64,000 nt of DNA from Ovis canadensis (GCF_042477335.2 NC_091245.1:229461501-229525500); one strand, 5' to 3'. Shown: positions 23,258 through 36,740, numbered from the stretch's first letter. Numbers and translations: made by a program. Notes: generated from the sequence alone by a model not told the origin.

Positions 23258-24190
23258 AAATAGGAAAAGGAGTACATCAAGGCTGTATATTGTCACCCCG
23301 CTTATTTAACTTCTATGCAGAGTACTTCATGAGAAATGCTGAGCTGGAAGAAGCACAAACTGGAATCAAGATTGCCAGGAGAAATATAAATAACCTCAGA
23401 TATGCAGATGACACCACCCTTATGGCAGAAAGTGAAGAGGAACTAAAAAGCCTCTTGATGAAAGTGAAAGAGGAGAGTGAAAAAGTTGGCTTAAAGCTCA
23501 ACATTCAGAAAATGAAGATCATGGCATCTTGTCCCATCACTCCATGGGAAATGGATGGAGAAACAGTGGAAACAGTGTCAGACTTTATCTTTTTGGGCTC
23601 CAAAATCACTGCAGATGGTGATTGCAGCCATGAAATTAAAAGACGCTTACTCCTTGGAAGGAAAGTTATGACCAACATAGATAGCATATTGAAAAGCAGA
23701 GACATTACTTTGCCAACAAAGGTCTGTTTAGTCAAGGCTATAGTTTTTCTAGTGGTCATGTGTGGATGTGAGAGTTGGACTGTGAAGAAAGCTGAGCACA
23801 GAAGAGTTGATGCTTTTGAACTGGGCTGTTGGAGAAGACTCTTGAGAGTCCCTTGGACTACAAGGAGATCCTACCAGTCCATTCTGAAGGAGATCAGCCC
23901 TGGGATTTCTTTGGAAGGAACGATGCTAAAGCTGAAACTCCAGTACTTTGGCCATCTCATGCGAAGAGTTGACTCATTGGAAAAGACTCTGATGCTGGGA
24001 GAGATTGGGGGCAGGAGGAGAAGGGGACGACAGAGGATGAGATGGCTGGATGGCATCACCGACTCGATGGACGTGAGTTTGAGTGAACTCTGGGAGTTGG
24101 TGATGGACAGGGAGGCCTGGCGTGCTGCGATTCATGGGGTTGCAAAGAGTCAGACACGACTGAGTGACTTAACTGAACTGAACTGAATAT
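23258..24190 (+). pseudogene. 5'-truncated BovB LINE with open ORF2 C-terminal frame
   Basis: The frame is open from 23260 to the stop at 24186 (about 308 codons) without a shift. It starts inside the reverse transcriptase ([13 protein letters not shown]), includes the catalytic YADD in [18 protein letters not shown], and runs through the BovB C-terminal region ([38 protein letters not shown]) to LSDLTELN. The element ends in CTGAACTGAACTGAA. It lacks its endonuclease, most of the RT and any promoter, so it is a dead fragment, although the best-preserved coding BovB here. BovB is known as a horizontally transferred LINE of ruminants and squamates. Confidence 0.93.
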
Positions 24191-26820
24191 TACTTGGATC
24201 AAGAAGCATTTGGCATAAACAGAAAGAGATGTCTAGGGAAGATGACCAAGCAAAGAATTTAGAAAGAAGGGATGGCCTCAGTGGTTAAAAATAAAAGTCT
24301 TGTATTCAGTTCTGCTTTACTGTGCAGAAAATAGATACTGTTGTTATTATTATTCAAAATATAAAACTTAAATCCCATGCTTAGATTCTGGCATATCTAA
24401 AGTAACTATGGATACCAAATTTATGATTAAAAAATCTTGCACTTAGTCTTCACATTTAAGATCAAGACATATTGTATTTCTGAAATGTTACTTTTCTATA
24501 TAATAAATCCACTCATTTATCAAGGAATACTGATGATAAAAACTCAGTTCTGAGTTCTCATCTGGGACATGAAGCTGGGACACAGCTTCTCGGGAATAAA
24601 AATAAAAACAGGTCATGGAGAGATGTTCTCATTGTTTCCTGTCTGCCTTTGCTGTAATTCTCTCCTTCCTCCAGAGGACCCTGTAGGGAGATCCCTGGCT
24701 TGGATCTCCTGCTGAGCCCTTGTATGGCTATTGTTCCAGTGGTTATTCCTCAGTGAGACAGCCCTACCCATGCCCTGCTCCCCAGAAGCTCCCTGTCTCA
24801 CCTCCCCACTCCATCCTTGGGAAAGTAGATCTAATGTGGAGTAATTATCTGTGCAATTTGCTTGGGTGGTGGCAAGATATTCCCAATCTGTTACCATTCA
24901 CTGTCTGTTAAGTGTAATAAAGAATGACTCTAACTCTGCCCTGTCCTTACATAACTAAGTCACTGGAGAAAATCTTGAAAGATGTATTTTTACCCCATTC
25001 AGCCAATACTGAGCATTGCAATATCTGTGAAGCCTCCACGGGCCTGAAAGTGATAAGGCAGGAACGATGCCTGAGTGCTCACCTCTAGATACACTCCCAT
25101 AGGCTATCTGCATTTGCTAGGTGCTCAAAAAGGTCATAAGAGTAATGGGAAGAATATACAAGCAGGTTTATTTACAGCAAAAATAGTGGCCTTCTCAACT
25201 AAATCTAATGTAGATCAATGTTTTATGAATCCAATGATGCTTATATGTGTGTGTATATATATTTATATATTTAAAAACTTATGTATTTGGTATATAGAAT
25301 TATGTATGTGAGCATAACTCACATTGGGGTGTTTTGGAACAAACTGTTTCATTACTATTTTTCAGGCTTGTTAGAATAATTATTCTTTTGAACTCTAAAA
25401 TGTCATCTTTTGTTTCTGTTTTCCTTTTCCTGGCTGACCGAAGGAATGTTGAAGCACTGCAAAACAAATTTCAACTCTTTATAATCTGAACTGAAATTGT
25501 GTGAGTGTTATAAATCAAAGCCACTGGCTTTAGTAACTGAAAGAGTAAACCGAAGATAACGCTGTAGGTGTCAGTGTTCCAATGTGAATGTGTATTTCTG
25601 GTAAAATGTTAAAAAAGCAAACAGTGCTTTCTAAAAGAGGAGCAAAAATTATTGGATCTTCTCCCATTCTTTATTTACTACTCCATTTTTCCAAATATAT
25701 GCTTGAGATAAAGGGTAATCAAGATGAAAAATACATAGACGGCTATAGTCTTGGAACCTGAATAGGGGGAGTATTCTTGCTTAACGTCCCATGGTTATAG
25801 TTTTCCCCATGGCAGGATTTATATCTTTTCATTATTATACTAAGCAGTCACTGTTTGTCTCTGCATACACTGGGAGACAGATGGGGATATCAAATGTGCA
25901 CAGGGATATCATTCTCTTTAGTTAGAGATGTCTAATACATCATTTCTATAGGATTTTAAAAAAATTATATGAGCAAACATGACCTTTGTAATTATATGAA
26001 AAAGTCTCTAGGAAGCAGGAACAGTAAATAACCCTGTGCTTTGTCTTTTTGAAATGGTCAGTTTTAAATTGAATACTCACTGGTATTCATGTTGGTGTTT
26101 GAAAAATTATCAAATTTAGAACTCACTCCCAGTTGTAGCTGTGAGTGACTTTATCTGACTTCAGTTTTACTGAGACACCCTAAAACATAAGGTCTATCAT
26201 TTAGTGTCTCTTACTATTAAAAAAAAAATTCTAGAAAGGAGTATTCCCTCCTTGAAATGCACAAATTCTTAGGATTCAGGGTAAAACGATGTCTAGCATT
26301 TGGAAAGCAAACAGTGCTTAGGACAGTGAAAGTGGTTTAGGAGAGCAGTAAATAAGACCACATATATCTGTTTTCACTGGCAAAGAATGGAACAAGGGTT
26401 GTAATTTTACTAACTTTACAAATAACTCAGGATTCATTTTTACTTCAATGTTACCTACTTAACTTCAGAAAGAGCACAAATATTAGAATGATTCATGATG
26501 TTAATAAAATATAATGTCTCCTTAATTGAAAATATTTTAATTTTATTTGGTTTTGTCTTAAATAGTTTTTTGAAAATGCTCTTCTTTACATTCTGACTTT
26601 GATCTCATTGGAAATTAATTTTGCACTTTTTAAAATTAAAAAATACATCAAGCTATATTTTCCTTATATATTATTGTACCTAGGCCATCAGTCATATAAA
26701 AAGAAGATTTAGAATTATATTTATTAACATGTAAGCAAAGCTTTAACCAATATTTTAAATGGGAAGCCTTGAATTTGAGTAAGTAAAAAGTGAGAAAAAC
26801 TGCTTTCTATGGTGTATGTG
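24190..26820. other. Intergenic DNA without recognisable features
   Basis: AT-rich with only short low-complexity runs (TGTG/TATA near 25243-25275). No gene or clear repeat family seen. Confidence 0.5.
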
Positions 26821-26824
26821 CATG

Positions 26825-27022
26825 GGCGTACCAGGCAGCACAGTGGTAAAGAAGATGCCTGCCAGTGCAGGAGATGCAGGTTGGATCCCTGGGTCAGGAA
26901 GATCCCCTGGAATAGGAAACAGCAACCCATTCTACTATTCTTGTTGCAAGATTCCATGGACAGAAGTCTAATGGGCTATAGTCCATGGGGTCACAGAGAG
27001 TCATATACAACTGAGCACATGG
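26825..27022 (+). mobile_element. Diverged Bov-tA SINE
   Basis: Recognisable tRNA-like head (CACAGTGGTAAAGAAGATGCC) and Bov-A body (GGGCTATAGTCCATGGGGTC), with many substitutions. Confidence 0.85.
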
Positions 27023-27128
27023 GTCTCTGTGCAGGGGTCAGCAACTGCTATTAAATACAACATATGCAAGTAAAATTCTAACAATCCAAATTTTTGATAA
27101 CCAACTTTTTACATTTTTAATGTTGAAA

Positions 27129-28228
27129 AAGCAAGAGAGTTCCAGAAAAACATCTATTTCTGCTTTATTGACTAGCCAAAGCCATCGACTGTGTGGATCA
27201 CAATCAACTGTGGAAAATTCTTAAAAGAGATGGGAATACCAGACCACCTGACCTGCCTCTTGAGAAACCTATATGCAGGTCAGGAAGCAACAGTTAGAAC
27301 TGGACATAGAACAACAGATTGGTTCCAAATAGGAAAAGGAGTACATTAAGGCTGTATATTGTCACCCTACTTATTTAACTTATATGCAGAGTACATCATG
27401 AGAAACGCTGGGCTGGAGGAAGCACAAGCTGGAATCAAGATTGCCTGGAGAAATATCAATAACCTCAGATATGCAGATGACACCACCCTTATGGCAGAAA
27501 GTGAAGAGGAACTAAAAAGCCTCTTGATGAAAGTGAGAGGAGAGTGAAAAAGTTGGCTTAAAGCTCAACATTCAGAAAACGAAGATCATGGCATCCGGTC
27601 CCATCACTTCATGGCAAATAGATAGGGAGCCAGTGGAAACAGTGGCTGACTTTATTTTTCTGGGCTCCAAAATCACTGCAGATGGTGATTTCAGCCATGA
27701 AATTAAAAGACGCTTACTCCTTGGAAGGAAAGTTATGACCAACCTAGACAGCATATTCAAAAGGTCCGTCTAGTCAAGGCTATGGTTTTTCCAGTGGTCA
27801 TGTACGGATGTGAGAGTTGGACTATGAAGAAAGCTGAGTGCAGAAGAATTGATGCTTTTGAAGTGTGGTGTTGGAGAAGACTCTTGAGAGTCCCTTGGAC
27901 TGCAAGGAGATCCAACCAATCCATCCTAAAGGAGATCAGTCCTGGGTGTTCATTGGAAGGACTGATGCTGAAGCTAAACTCCAATACTTTGGCCACCTGA
28001 TGCAAAGAGCTGACTCATTTGAGAAGACCCTGATGCTGGGAAAGATTGAGGGTGGGAGGAGAAGGGGACGACAGAGGGTGAGATGGTTGGATGGCATCAC
28101 TGACTCAATGGACATGGGTTTGGGTGGACTCTGGGAGTTGGTGATGGACAGGGAGGCCTGGTGTGCTGCAGTTCATGGGGTTGCAATGAGTCGGACACGA
28201 CTGAGCAACTGGACTGAACTGAACTGAA
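27129..28228 (+). pseudogene. BovB LINE fragment, frame broken
   Basis: Extends further 5' than the copy at 23.3 kb, starting near GAGTTCCAGAAAAACATC (the RT region with the YAKAFD-type site) and ending CTGAACTGAACTGAA. It carries an in-frame stop at GTACATTAAGG, a frameshift near 27540 (GAGAGGAGAGTG) and a deletion of roughly 35 bp near 27760-27768. A T run follows at 28246-28260. Confidence 0.93.
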
Positions 28229-28687
28229 TGTCTGATTACTCTAAAGGTTTTTTTTTTTTTTCTCCCTAGTTCCCTATTACTTCTACCTTTGTTTCTGCGT
28301 GAGCACATTTAGAATTATGCCTTGTCTACTTAATATAGAAATATGTTGAGATACTGCATGGCCTCACATTTAACCTCTGAATTTCTTTATGATAAAAGGT
28401 AATGGGAGAATGTGGCTGAAACATGGTCCCTTTCCTATGAAGAAGTGACCCAGGCAGACTGCCCTGCCTCCTAACCCTCCCCCCAACACAATCTGCCATT
28501 GAAGCCCTCACAGTAGGGCTGTGCTCAAAGCTAGAGACTCTGGTCCTTAGAGGTTTTGAGATTAATTTGGATTCAGCAAATGTCAGAGGGGATTTCTGTG
28601 GTAGGACTTCTAGAGTAAATAGAACCACATCTCTAAATATAATCCACATGTTTGCAACTTGCTTGCTTTTTGGTTATTTTTCCTTTT

Positions 28688-29570
28688 CAGCATTTTTTTT
28701 TAATACACATAAAATGTGTCATCTTAACCAAGTAAAGTTCCCTGTGCTGTACAGTAGATTCTCATTAGTTATTTATAGTGTATATACATTAATCCCAGTC
28801 TCCCAATTCATCCCACCTCTCATCCCCACCTTGGTATCCATATGTTTGTTCTCTACATCTGTCTCTATTTCTTCTTTACAAATAAGGACATCTATACCAT
28901 TTTTGTGGAGAAGGCAATGACAACCCACTCCAATACTCTTGCCTGGAAAATCCCATGGACGGAGAAGCCTGGTAGGCTGCAGCCCATGGGGTCGCTAAGA
29001 GCTGGGCAAGACTGAACGACTTCACTTTCATCTTTCACTTTCATGCATTGGAGAAGGAAATGGCAACCCACTCCAGTGTTCTTGCCTGGAGAATCCCAGG
29101 GACGGAGGAGCCTGGTGGGCTGCCGTCTACGGGGTCGCACAGAGTCGGACACAACTGAAGCGACTTAGCAGCAGCTTCATACCATTTTTGTAAATTCCAT
29201 ATATATAATATGATATTTGTTTTTCTCTTTCTGACTTACCTCACTCTGTATGGCAGGCTCTAGGTCCATCCATGTCTCTGCACATGACACAATTTCTTTC
29301 CTTTATATGGCTAATATTCTAGTGTATGTATGTACATCTTTTTTTAATCCCTTCCTTTGTTGATGGGCATTTAGGTTGCTTCCATGTCCTGGTTATAGAA
29401 TACAGTGCTGTAGTGAATACTGGGGTGCATGTATCTCTCTGAATTATGGTTTTCTCTGGGTATATGCCTAGTAGGATTGCTAGGTCATATGGCAATTCTA
29501 TTTTTAGTTTTTTAAGGATCCTCCATACTGTTCTCCATAGAGGCTATATCAATTTACATCTTCATTTGGT
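28688..29570 (-). mobile_element. L1 3' end, antisense, split by a Bov-A2
   Basis: Reverse L1 3'UTR (GTTCCCTGTGCTGTACAGTAG) at 28688-28906 and ORF2 C-terminal segment (GGTTGCTTCCATGTCCTGG) at 29179-29570. Confidence 0.85.
28907..29178 (+). mobile_element. Bov-A2 SINE with 13-bp target-site duplication
   Basis: Complete dimer flanked by ATACCATTTTTGT at 28894-28906 and 29179-29191; the duplication lies in the host L1. Confidence 0.95.
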
Positions 29571-31595
29571 GGAGTTGTGAATTGTGCAAATGCCTGTGAT
29601 GATCTGTTAAAATGAACAGTTACTACATGCTCTCTTCAAAGTCCTTAACTTGGATTTATTGAAGTGATTGTACAAATGAAGGTGTGGTTATTACTAACCA
29701 CATGAACATGATCATAATCAACCCTTGGTTAAACAGTTTGTGGCTTAACAGTGGAAAAAATAAAAAATAATGGACAAAGCATCAACATTATTGAGAATTA
29801 GCAAATAAACTTACATACTAGAAAACAAGTTTAGAATCAGGTATATAATGGAAACCTCACAATCACTTGCTCTGTGCAATTTGCCACCTAGTCTAAGTGG
29901 TCTTACTTTCAGTTTTATTCTGCTTTGGATAACAACCAGAGAGAGTGTATTCCTAAATATTGGATGTAATTTTAAGATAATGACTTTACTGTAAATTCAC
30001 TTTGTCCCATGTTTTCAAGTAGATTTATCTCCCCTGTGGTGTGGATTCTCTCTCAGAGCTTCCTGAACATGTTACCCAGGCTGAGAGTGACAATTATGGA
30101 GCGATAGTCAAGCCTTACATTTTAGGCAAGAAATAACTTGGCAAACTTAATGATATATATAAAATGTGAAAGATGGGACAACATGGGATAGGGATTTTAG
30201 AATGAATAAGAAAAGAGAGTAATAAATGTAAATAGTTTACATTTCCATTATTATACAATGGATACATAATTTTTAAAAGTCTAGTTAGAGTTTAAAAAAT
30301 GAATTAATACCAAATTTGCTATTCTCCCTTTTCTATTATTTTAAATAGATTTTCTTACTCTCACATAGTGATAAAAATAAGTATTTATTTTGATTCTATC
30401 TGAAAAGCAAAGATAACTTCAAAAAAGCAACTAAAAGCTCTTGAAACGAATTTTAAAAAATCCCTAGCTGTAGCCAGGTTTTTGCTTATTATTCATACAA
30501 AAAGAAGGGAGCCCATGTTTTAGAGTTTCAAGCAAGATCGCTGAGCTTCTACTTATCGATGTGAGGCTGCTGAAGGTCAAAATAAATCATACTATTTCTT
30601 AATACTGCTTTCATTAACAAATCAGCCTCTTCCATGAAAGGATGAGTGCTTCTAAATTGCAAACTATATACTGCAACTACTAAGAGTCACAGTGAATGAG
30701 AAAACAGTAATATTTCCATATAGCAGAATTTCCCAAAGTGGTTCCTATGGACACAAGCTTCTTGGAGTGTTACTAGGTGTTACTCAAAAAAAGTTTCCAT
30801 GGTCAGATGAACCTGAAAAACACTAGAACTACATATGTGTGTGTGTTTTTTTTTTAATTTTTCCTCAAAGGATATTTAAATTAGAACCTTCAATGTGCTG
30901 ATATGTACTAACTTTCTAAGATAGTATCTTTCCCAAAACTCTGTTGACCCTGGAACCCTGTATGAGGAAGAGTACCTTTGGAGCTTGTGTCCTGTGGAAC
31001 ACACTGGGGGAACATTCCTGCAGTCCTGAACTAATTAGCTTCAAAGTCTGGATGTGAATGAGTTAATCCAGGGGCAATTAAAAAGGCCCTAGTATGGTAT
31101 CTAATGGTAATGTCATTTCTGCAGAGCTAGGTCAGGAATGCTGGTGTGATGAGCTAAGGCAATTCAGGGGAACATCAAAATCAGTCTCATACTGGATCGA
31201 AAGAAGGAAACAATTTTCTGAGATCACTGGAAAATAAAACCTTATCCAGAGTATGGATTACTGTACTTCCAAATGTACTATGAACTGTTGCTCTTTCTAA
31301 ATTTTCTGTTCCCAGTTGCAAGAGAGTTAGATCTAGCAACAACTCGGGGCGGGGGGGAAGTCAGGAAAATCAAAGTATACTTGGCAAAGAAGAAGTGATC
31401 ACTCCCTTTGTGAATCCCTCATGTATGGATGAACATCCCAGTGATTCAGTTCAATTGTGTAATCAACTTCCTAGAACCACTTCAGATAGGGTTAAAGACG
31501 CCATCACTCACATAATCCTGTCTGCACAAAATGTTCATGGGTTGAAATCACAACAGTTGTATGCAATAAGGCCCATTTTAAATATCCAAATTGCA
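29571..31595. other. Intergenic DNA without recognisable features
   Basis: AT-rich. A diverged old repeat is possible around 30730-31010, but no family can be named. Confidence 0.4.
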
Positions 31596-31597
31596 TG

Positions 31598-31817
31598 GGC
31601 TCCCTGGTACTCAGACGGTAAAGAATCCACCTGCAATGCAGGAAACCCAGGTTTGATCTCTGGGTCAGTCAGGAAGATCTCTGGAGAAGGGAATGGCAAC
31701 CCACTCCAGTATTCTTGCCTGGAGAATCCCATGGATAGAGGAGCCTGGTAGGCTCCAGTGCATGGGGTCGCAAAGAGTGGAACCCAACTGAGTGACTAAC
31801 ACTTTCCCTTTCATATG
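31598..31817 (+). mobile_element. Bov-tA SINE
   Basis: Starts GGGCTCCCTGGTACTCAGACGG and ends CAACTGAGTGACTAACACTTTCC. Confidence 0.9.
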
Positions 31818-31999
31818 CTCCTTCACTCTGTAAAACACTCTGTAATACTCTTACCCCATAGACAAGATGCTAGAGGCCAATGCCTTCAGTCCAAGACAAG
31901 GAAGAGAATGTAGCCTTGGGTACCAGTAACATGTACAGTTATGCTGTATTAGAATGGTGACCTCAGAGTCAAGTACTTTGGGCAAGTTGGTCACATGAA

Positions 32000-34846
32000 A
32001 TAAATGCCGGTCTTGGGAACTAGTTTCAGAGTTTTCCATGTAAGTATTATTTATTCCTTTCACTAGAGACCTGCAAATACAGTGAGTTAAAAAAAAAAAA
32101 AAAAGTTTCCCTGCCTTATCCCCGCCCCACCACCCTCCCCCGCAACGCATCAAATTCTGACCCATTTTAAGAGTACAAATTGCCACTAGAGCAGCAGGAA
32201 AGCAGTGCATTAATGAAGACCTGGGCTTGGCATCTTGCTGGGGGAGTCATAAGCACATGATCATTGGTTCCCAGCTTTATTTCTTAAAGACTATAAAACC
32301 ATTCCAAAATTTGGCACCATGGGGGCTATTGGCAATGCTAACTCAGGCTAGGAAGCTGGGGTGACGTTTCCAAAGCTTTGGCAGTGCTATTTCAGGTAGC
32401 TTCACATGCAAACTTCTCAAGTCAATTTCCCTAATTAGACTCAACCTTCCTGTCCCTAGAAAATGGGGCAGCTGGCTGGAGAGCCACAGGGCACCCCAGG
32501 TGAGATCTGCACACCCCCAGAGGCTGGAGGCAGCTGAGAGAGAAAGAGAGAGAGCGATCAAGCTCCAGGAGAATGGGGAAGGGAACAAAGTAGCCTGACT
32601 TGAGACATAACTAGTCATCAGATTGCGGCTATTTTTTGCCTGTTTCAAAAATCTACAAGCCAAAATGGGAGAAAAAGAGGCAGTAAGAAATACACACACT
32701 ACTTGGTTAAAGTCAGGAATGGGTTCATTTCTACAAAGAAAAGTTTAGAAGATGCCTTGTGAACCTCAGTCAGAGGGAAAGCCACACACTCCTGCACTCA
32801 GCACCATCTACTAAGACACTTCGCAGGGCAGAGAAACACTGATTTACTAATTTAGTAGTTTTTCTTCTTCGTCTTCACCAAAACAGTAGCATTTTCATTT
32901 TACACAATAACAATGATGACAGAACTTAAAAAGGTCTTTCCATTGTTATTTATGAATTCTGGGTTAAGTTAAAAATAGAAAAAGGAAAATTAACTATGTA
33001 TTGTAACATGCTGACACTGCTTACTCCTGGACTCCAGTTAGAGGGTGGGCTCCAGTAACTTCATAATCAGAATGTCCTGTATCCCCAAACAAACTCAGGC
33101 CACCTGGCCCGACCATCCCATCAATAATCATAACCAGCATGTTTCCCACAACTCCCTCCCCACCCCCACCTCAAATACACACAACCAAACATTGTGCCTC
33201 TCAAGAGGCAGAAACGCCAATCTAACAGGTGGCAGGTATTTTGTACTGGAACATGCTACACTTAAGAAAAACAAAACCAAAGTTCTAATATCGTAAATTC
33301 CAATGTTAGTTTACAAAAGTACATCGCTTGGGAAACCATTATTCTTTCAGTTAAATAAAAGTTAAGAGCTCAGAGGGATCCAGACAGATCACAGTCCTCG
33401 GCAGCCACAAGGGGATCTTTGCATCCTCCCGAGTTCTCTCCTAGGACCTTCCACATTTGAAGAAGGCAGAGGAGGAGGTGGTCAGCGAATGGGGCCTCAG
33501 AGAAGCCATAAAGACAAATGCCCACTCTGGAAGGACAAAACCAGGTGGATGCCCTGGTTTTTCAGACACAGACTGGGTGGGGATGCCATGAAAATCTTGT
33601 TTGGCTGTTTGAGCCCAGCATTTTCCATAATAAAATACTGAGATTGGAAACGTGACATTGGTGATAAGAAATGAAAAGTAGCGGGTCTGGCCCCAAAATA
33701 ACTCAATGGTTTGCAACCAAACAATAAAGACTGCTGCCTTTCCACCATCTAGCAGAAGCACATCCCAGTAATTTACTACTGAATTCCAACAGGAGGCTGG
33801 GGACTCTGAACTTGGCTTCAAGGGGCACACATGCAGTTCTATGCAGCTGCTTCTCAGAACAACGCTTGAGAGACACTCAAAAGCTACTAGGAGAGAAAGA
33901 AATGCACAAAACCGGGCAGCTGGTGCTCAAGTCAGGATGGCAACCTCAGTAGCTTTCTCTCCCAATGCAAAGCAGCAAACTTCCCAGGGGATGCTATGAC
34001 TTATTTGGCTGTGATTTCCCCATCTATCCTTAAAGGTAGAAGGATTACGGTATTGCAATTTGCTCTTTTCCACTTAGTACTGTAAAAAAAATCACGGTGT
34101 CTGGTGGTAAAGTTTAACAGCTGCCTATTCCATTAGGTAAGGTGTAAGCAAAAGGTTAAAGCCATGCACGATTAGGATAAACACACAAAGACTGGTTGGG
34201 TGGTATACAAAGTCTATTTAACTAATGAAGGCGGGGGAAGGTGACTTAAGGGGTGCAGGCGGTTCTCCTCCTCCCCACTTCCCTCAGCCTTCAAGAACAG
34301 CTGTGGAATAATAAACCATTTTCAAATCTGTTTCTGGGCTGCTGCAGAGCAGAAAAACTGGGCTCAGGAGGACAAAGCACCCTAGGGACAGCTCTGCCTC
34401 TCAGCAAGGGGCATGGCCACAGTGGCTCTGACTCATGGGTTACCCACAGCATCTCCTGGGAGTCCTGTTCTGCTCATTGCTCCAGTGAGAGGACACAAAG
34501 TCTGATGATCGGAGGGCCCTGTAAAGGATCTAAAAAGCAACTGTAAAAGGATAATATATGGCACATACGCCTTTCACTTCACACGTGTGAATCTACAGCT
34601 ATATATATTTTGGACATTGGATGAAAGCGTTGGGAAAACACGAAGAAACTATTTTCCAGCATCTCAACTACATTGGCCAAGAGCACCCTCTGTTCATACG
34701 GCACATAGATTTAAGACAGTTGGGGACAGGGAACCCCATGTCTGGGATGGATGATCCTAATTGTAACTCCCACACCTTTCACTACATTAAAAGAAACCAG
34801 TGTGTTGAAAGTCCTTTAGTCTAAGGCAGCTGAGACCCTGAAGGGT
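32000..34846 (-). other. PPM1L: Low-repeat interval downstream of the PPM1L stop, probably 3'UTR in part
   Basis: No ruminant SINE or LINE is visible in this 2.8 kb, unlike the DNA on either side, which suits an exonic 3'UTR under constraint. Minus-strand AATAAA (TTTATT on +) occurs at 32276-32281 and near 32048, but many such hexamers exist and the true end could lie further left. A poly(A) run on + at about 32088-32104 is of unknown origin. Confidence 0.4.
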
Positions 34847-35193
34847 TCACTGCTCTTCTGTTTTACTGCTATTCCTGAACTTCACCACCATGACTGTTAT
34901 ATTGTCAGGGCAGCCTCTGTAAAAGGACTGTAAAACGATGCTCTTGGCCCCAAAGTGAGGTTCATCCAAGCGGTCCTTGATGAATCGAACAGCTTCCTCG
35001 TTGCTGAAAGCATCCCAGAGGCCATCTGATGCCAAGATCATGAACTCGGGCTGGAGTTTGTCCAGGTCAAAGGTCAGGATATCTGGGTCTGGGATGACCA
35101 CATTGAGGTTTTTCAGTGGATAATCCCCCAGCGATCGAGACATGGCCAGGATCCCCTGGACCCTCCAGGAGCCATTGAAACTGATAAAACCAC
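34847..35193 (-). CDS. PPM1L: PPM1L terminal coding exon (C-terminal part of the PP2C phosphatase domain)
   Basis: On the minus strand a polypyrimidine tract ending in CAG at 35196-35194 is followed by an open frame to the stop at 34849-34847. Two bases complete a glycine codon from the previous exon, then 114 codons follow (residues about 247-360 of a 360-aa protein). Seen: GFISFNGSWRVQGILA, the MSRSLGD motif, LASDGLWD and CPDNITVMVV. The aspartates of SDG and PDN are the metal ligands known from the PP2C fold. PPM1L is a Mg/Mn-dependent Ser/Thr phosphatase anchored in the ER membrane by its N-terminus. It is reported to dampen TAK1/ASK1 stress-kinase signalling and to dephosphorylate the ceramide transporter CERT. 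The exon matches the one at 38750-38911 in phase and product. Confidence 0.95.
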
Positions 35194-35692
35194 CTGGAAA
35201 GAGAGAATGAGCCCATTAGCTTGAGCAGCTGCTCCCTCACATCCTGGTGTGATTCGTGCGCACCTGCAAGGGCTGACCTACTGTGTGTGACCTGTCACAC
35301 GTGCTCCTGCTGGCACTGCCACGAGGGAAGTGTTCCTCCTGCATGGTTGACGTCTGATGCTCTCCTAATAGATCCTCGGGCCCTCATCCTTGGCATCTTA
35401 AAGGCCTTCAAGACTAAATCAGTAGGAATATTGAGGGTAGGAGGGGTGGATGGGTGAGAGCATCAGTTTTATTAATAACTAAAGAACACCTTAGCAGTGC
35501 AGTGACTGATAGTAGGGAGCCCCAAGGAGGGGATTTGGGGACAGCAGCAAAACAACACTGAAAGGCAGGTGGCTGGTAATGGATACAACCACTGGGACCC
35601 ATCATTAGCATAAGGCCACCCTTGGTTGTGCCTGTATTGATCACAAACAGCTCCCCAACTGGGATAGGGATTAAAGGATGGTATACTTTAAC

Positions 35693-36150
35693 ACAGTTGT
35701 TAAAGGCTCAGGCTCTTGGGTCAGTCTACTAGGATCTGATTCCTGCCTCTGTTACTTCTAGCTCTGAATGACTTTGGATGAGAAACTCTCTAATCCTTGG
35801 TTTCCCTGGTTGCAAAATTTGGACAATAATAAAATCTATTCCACTGAGAAGTTGTGGGAAATAGAGTTATTCTATATTAATCAGTTGGCACAGTGTCTGA
35901 ATATAACATGCACTCAGTATTACCCGGTGGCTTAAATGGTAGAGTCTGCTTGCAATGTGGGAGACCTGAGTTCAATCTCTACCTAAGTCGGGAAGATCCC
36001 CTGGAGAATGAAATGGCTACCCACTCCAGTATTCTTGCCTGGAAAATCCCATGGCTGGAGGAGCCTGGTGGGCTATAATCCATAGGGTTGCAAAGAGTCA
36101 GACACTACTGAGCAACTTCACTTTCACAGTATTATCTATTATTATTTTTT
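35693..36150 (+). mobile_element. MIR SINE split by a Bov-tA
   Basis: 5' part at 35693-35922 (GGCTCAGGCTCTTGGGTCAG .. GCACTCAGTATTA) and a short remainder after 36134. Confidence 0.75.
35923..36126 (+). mobile_element. Bov-tA SINE with 8-bp duplication
   Basis: Flanked by CAGTATTA at 35915-35922 and 36127-36134, inside the MIR 3' end. Confidence 0.9.
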
Positions 36151-36499
36151 CTTTAAGGGAACTAGAACTTTGTTCATTTGCATGTTATGTCAGATATTTA
36201 TTAAATATATGCTTCATGCAGGGTAGTTTGCAGGCTATAAAGTTGGACAAGATCTAGACCTTTTCCCAAAGAAGCAGAGAGTCTGGCAGGAGGGAAAATC
36301 CAGCTGCATTAATAGCTACAAGCATAGAGCAGTATTTTTTCAGGGAGAATCTAGCACCTGTTATATGCTATAGGCAGATAGAAGACAGAGAGAGAAGATT
36401 TCCAGTTGTGATAATCAGGGCAGAGTGAGCGTTAAAGCTCAGCTCTGAATGGAAACATAGGTAGGACTTCCATGAGCAGGGATGTACAAGAACATTCCA

Positions 36500-36740
36500 G
36501 GAAGAGTGGTTTCCCAGGCAAGAGCACAGGCTCTGGAGTCACTGTCTGGGGTTTCAATTCTGGTCTCACCATTCACTAGCTGTGTGTCCTTGGGCACACA
36601 AGCCTCTTTGAGGCTCCATTTCTTTGGTTGTAAAATGAGAATAACATTATCAACCTCATAAGGTAGGGAAAGAGAAAGTGTATGTAAAGCACCCAGCTTA
36701 GCTCCCAGCACAGAGTGAATGCACAGTAAATGCAGCTGAC
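36500..36740 (+). mobile_element. MIR SINE
   Basis: Contains AGAGCACAGGCTCTGGAGTC, CACTAGCTGTGTGTCCTTGG and TTGTAAAATGAGAATAAC in MIR order. Confidence 0.85.

Noticed and set aside
23258-24190. Reverse-transcriptase ORF that could suggest a retron, a diversity-generating element or a host RT gene
   Set aside because: The sequence is BovB ORF2 throughout, ends with the BovB tail and recurs in pieces elsewhere in the window.
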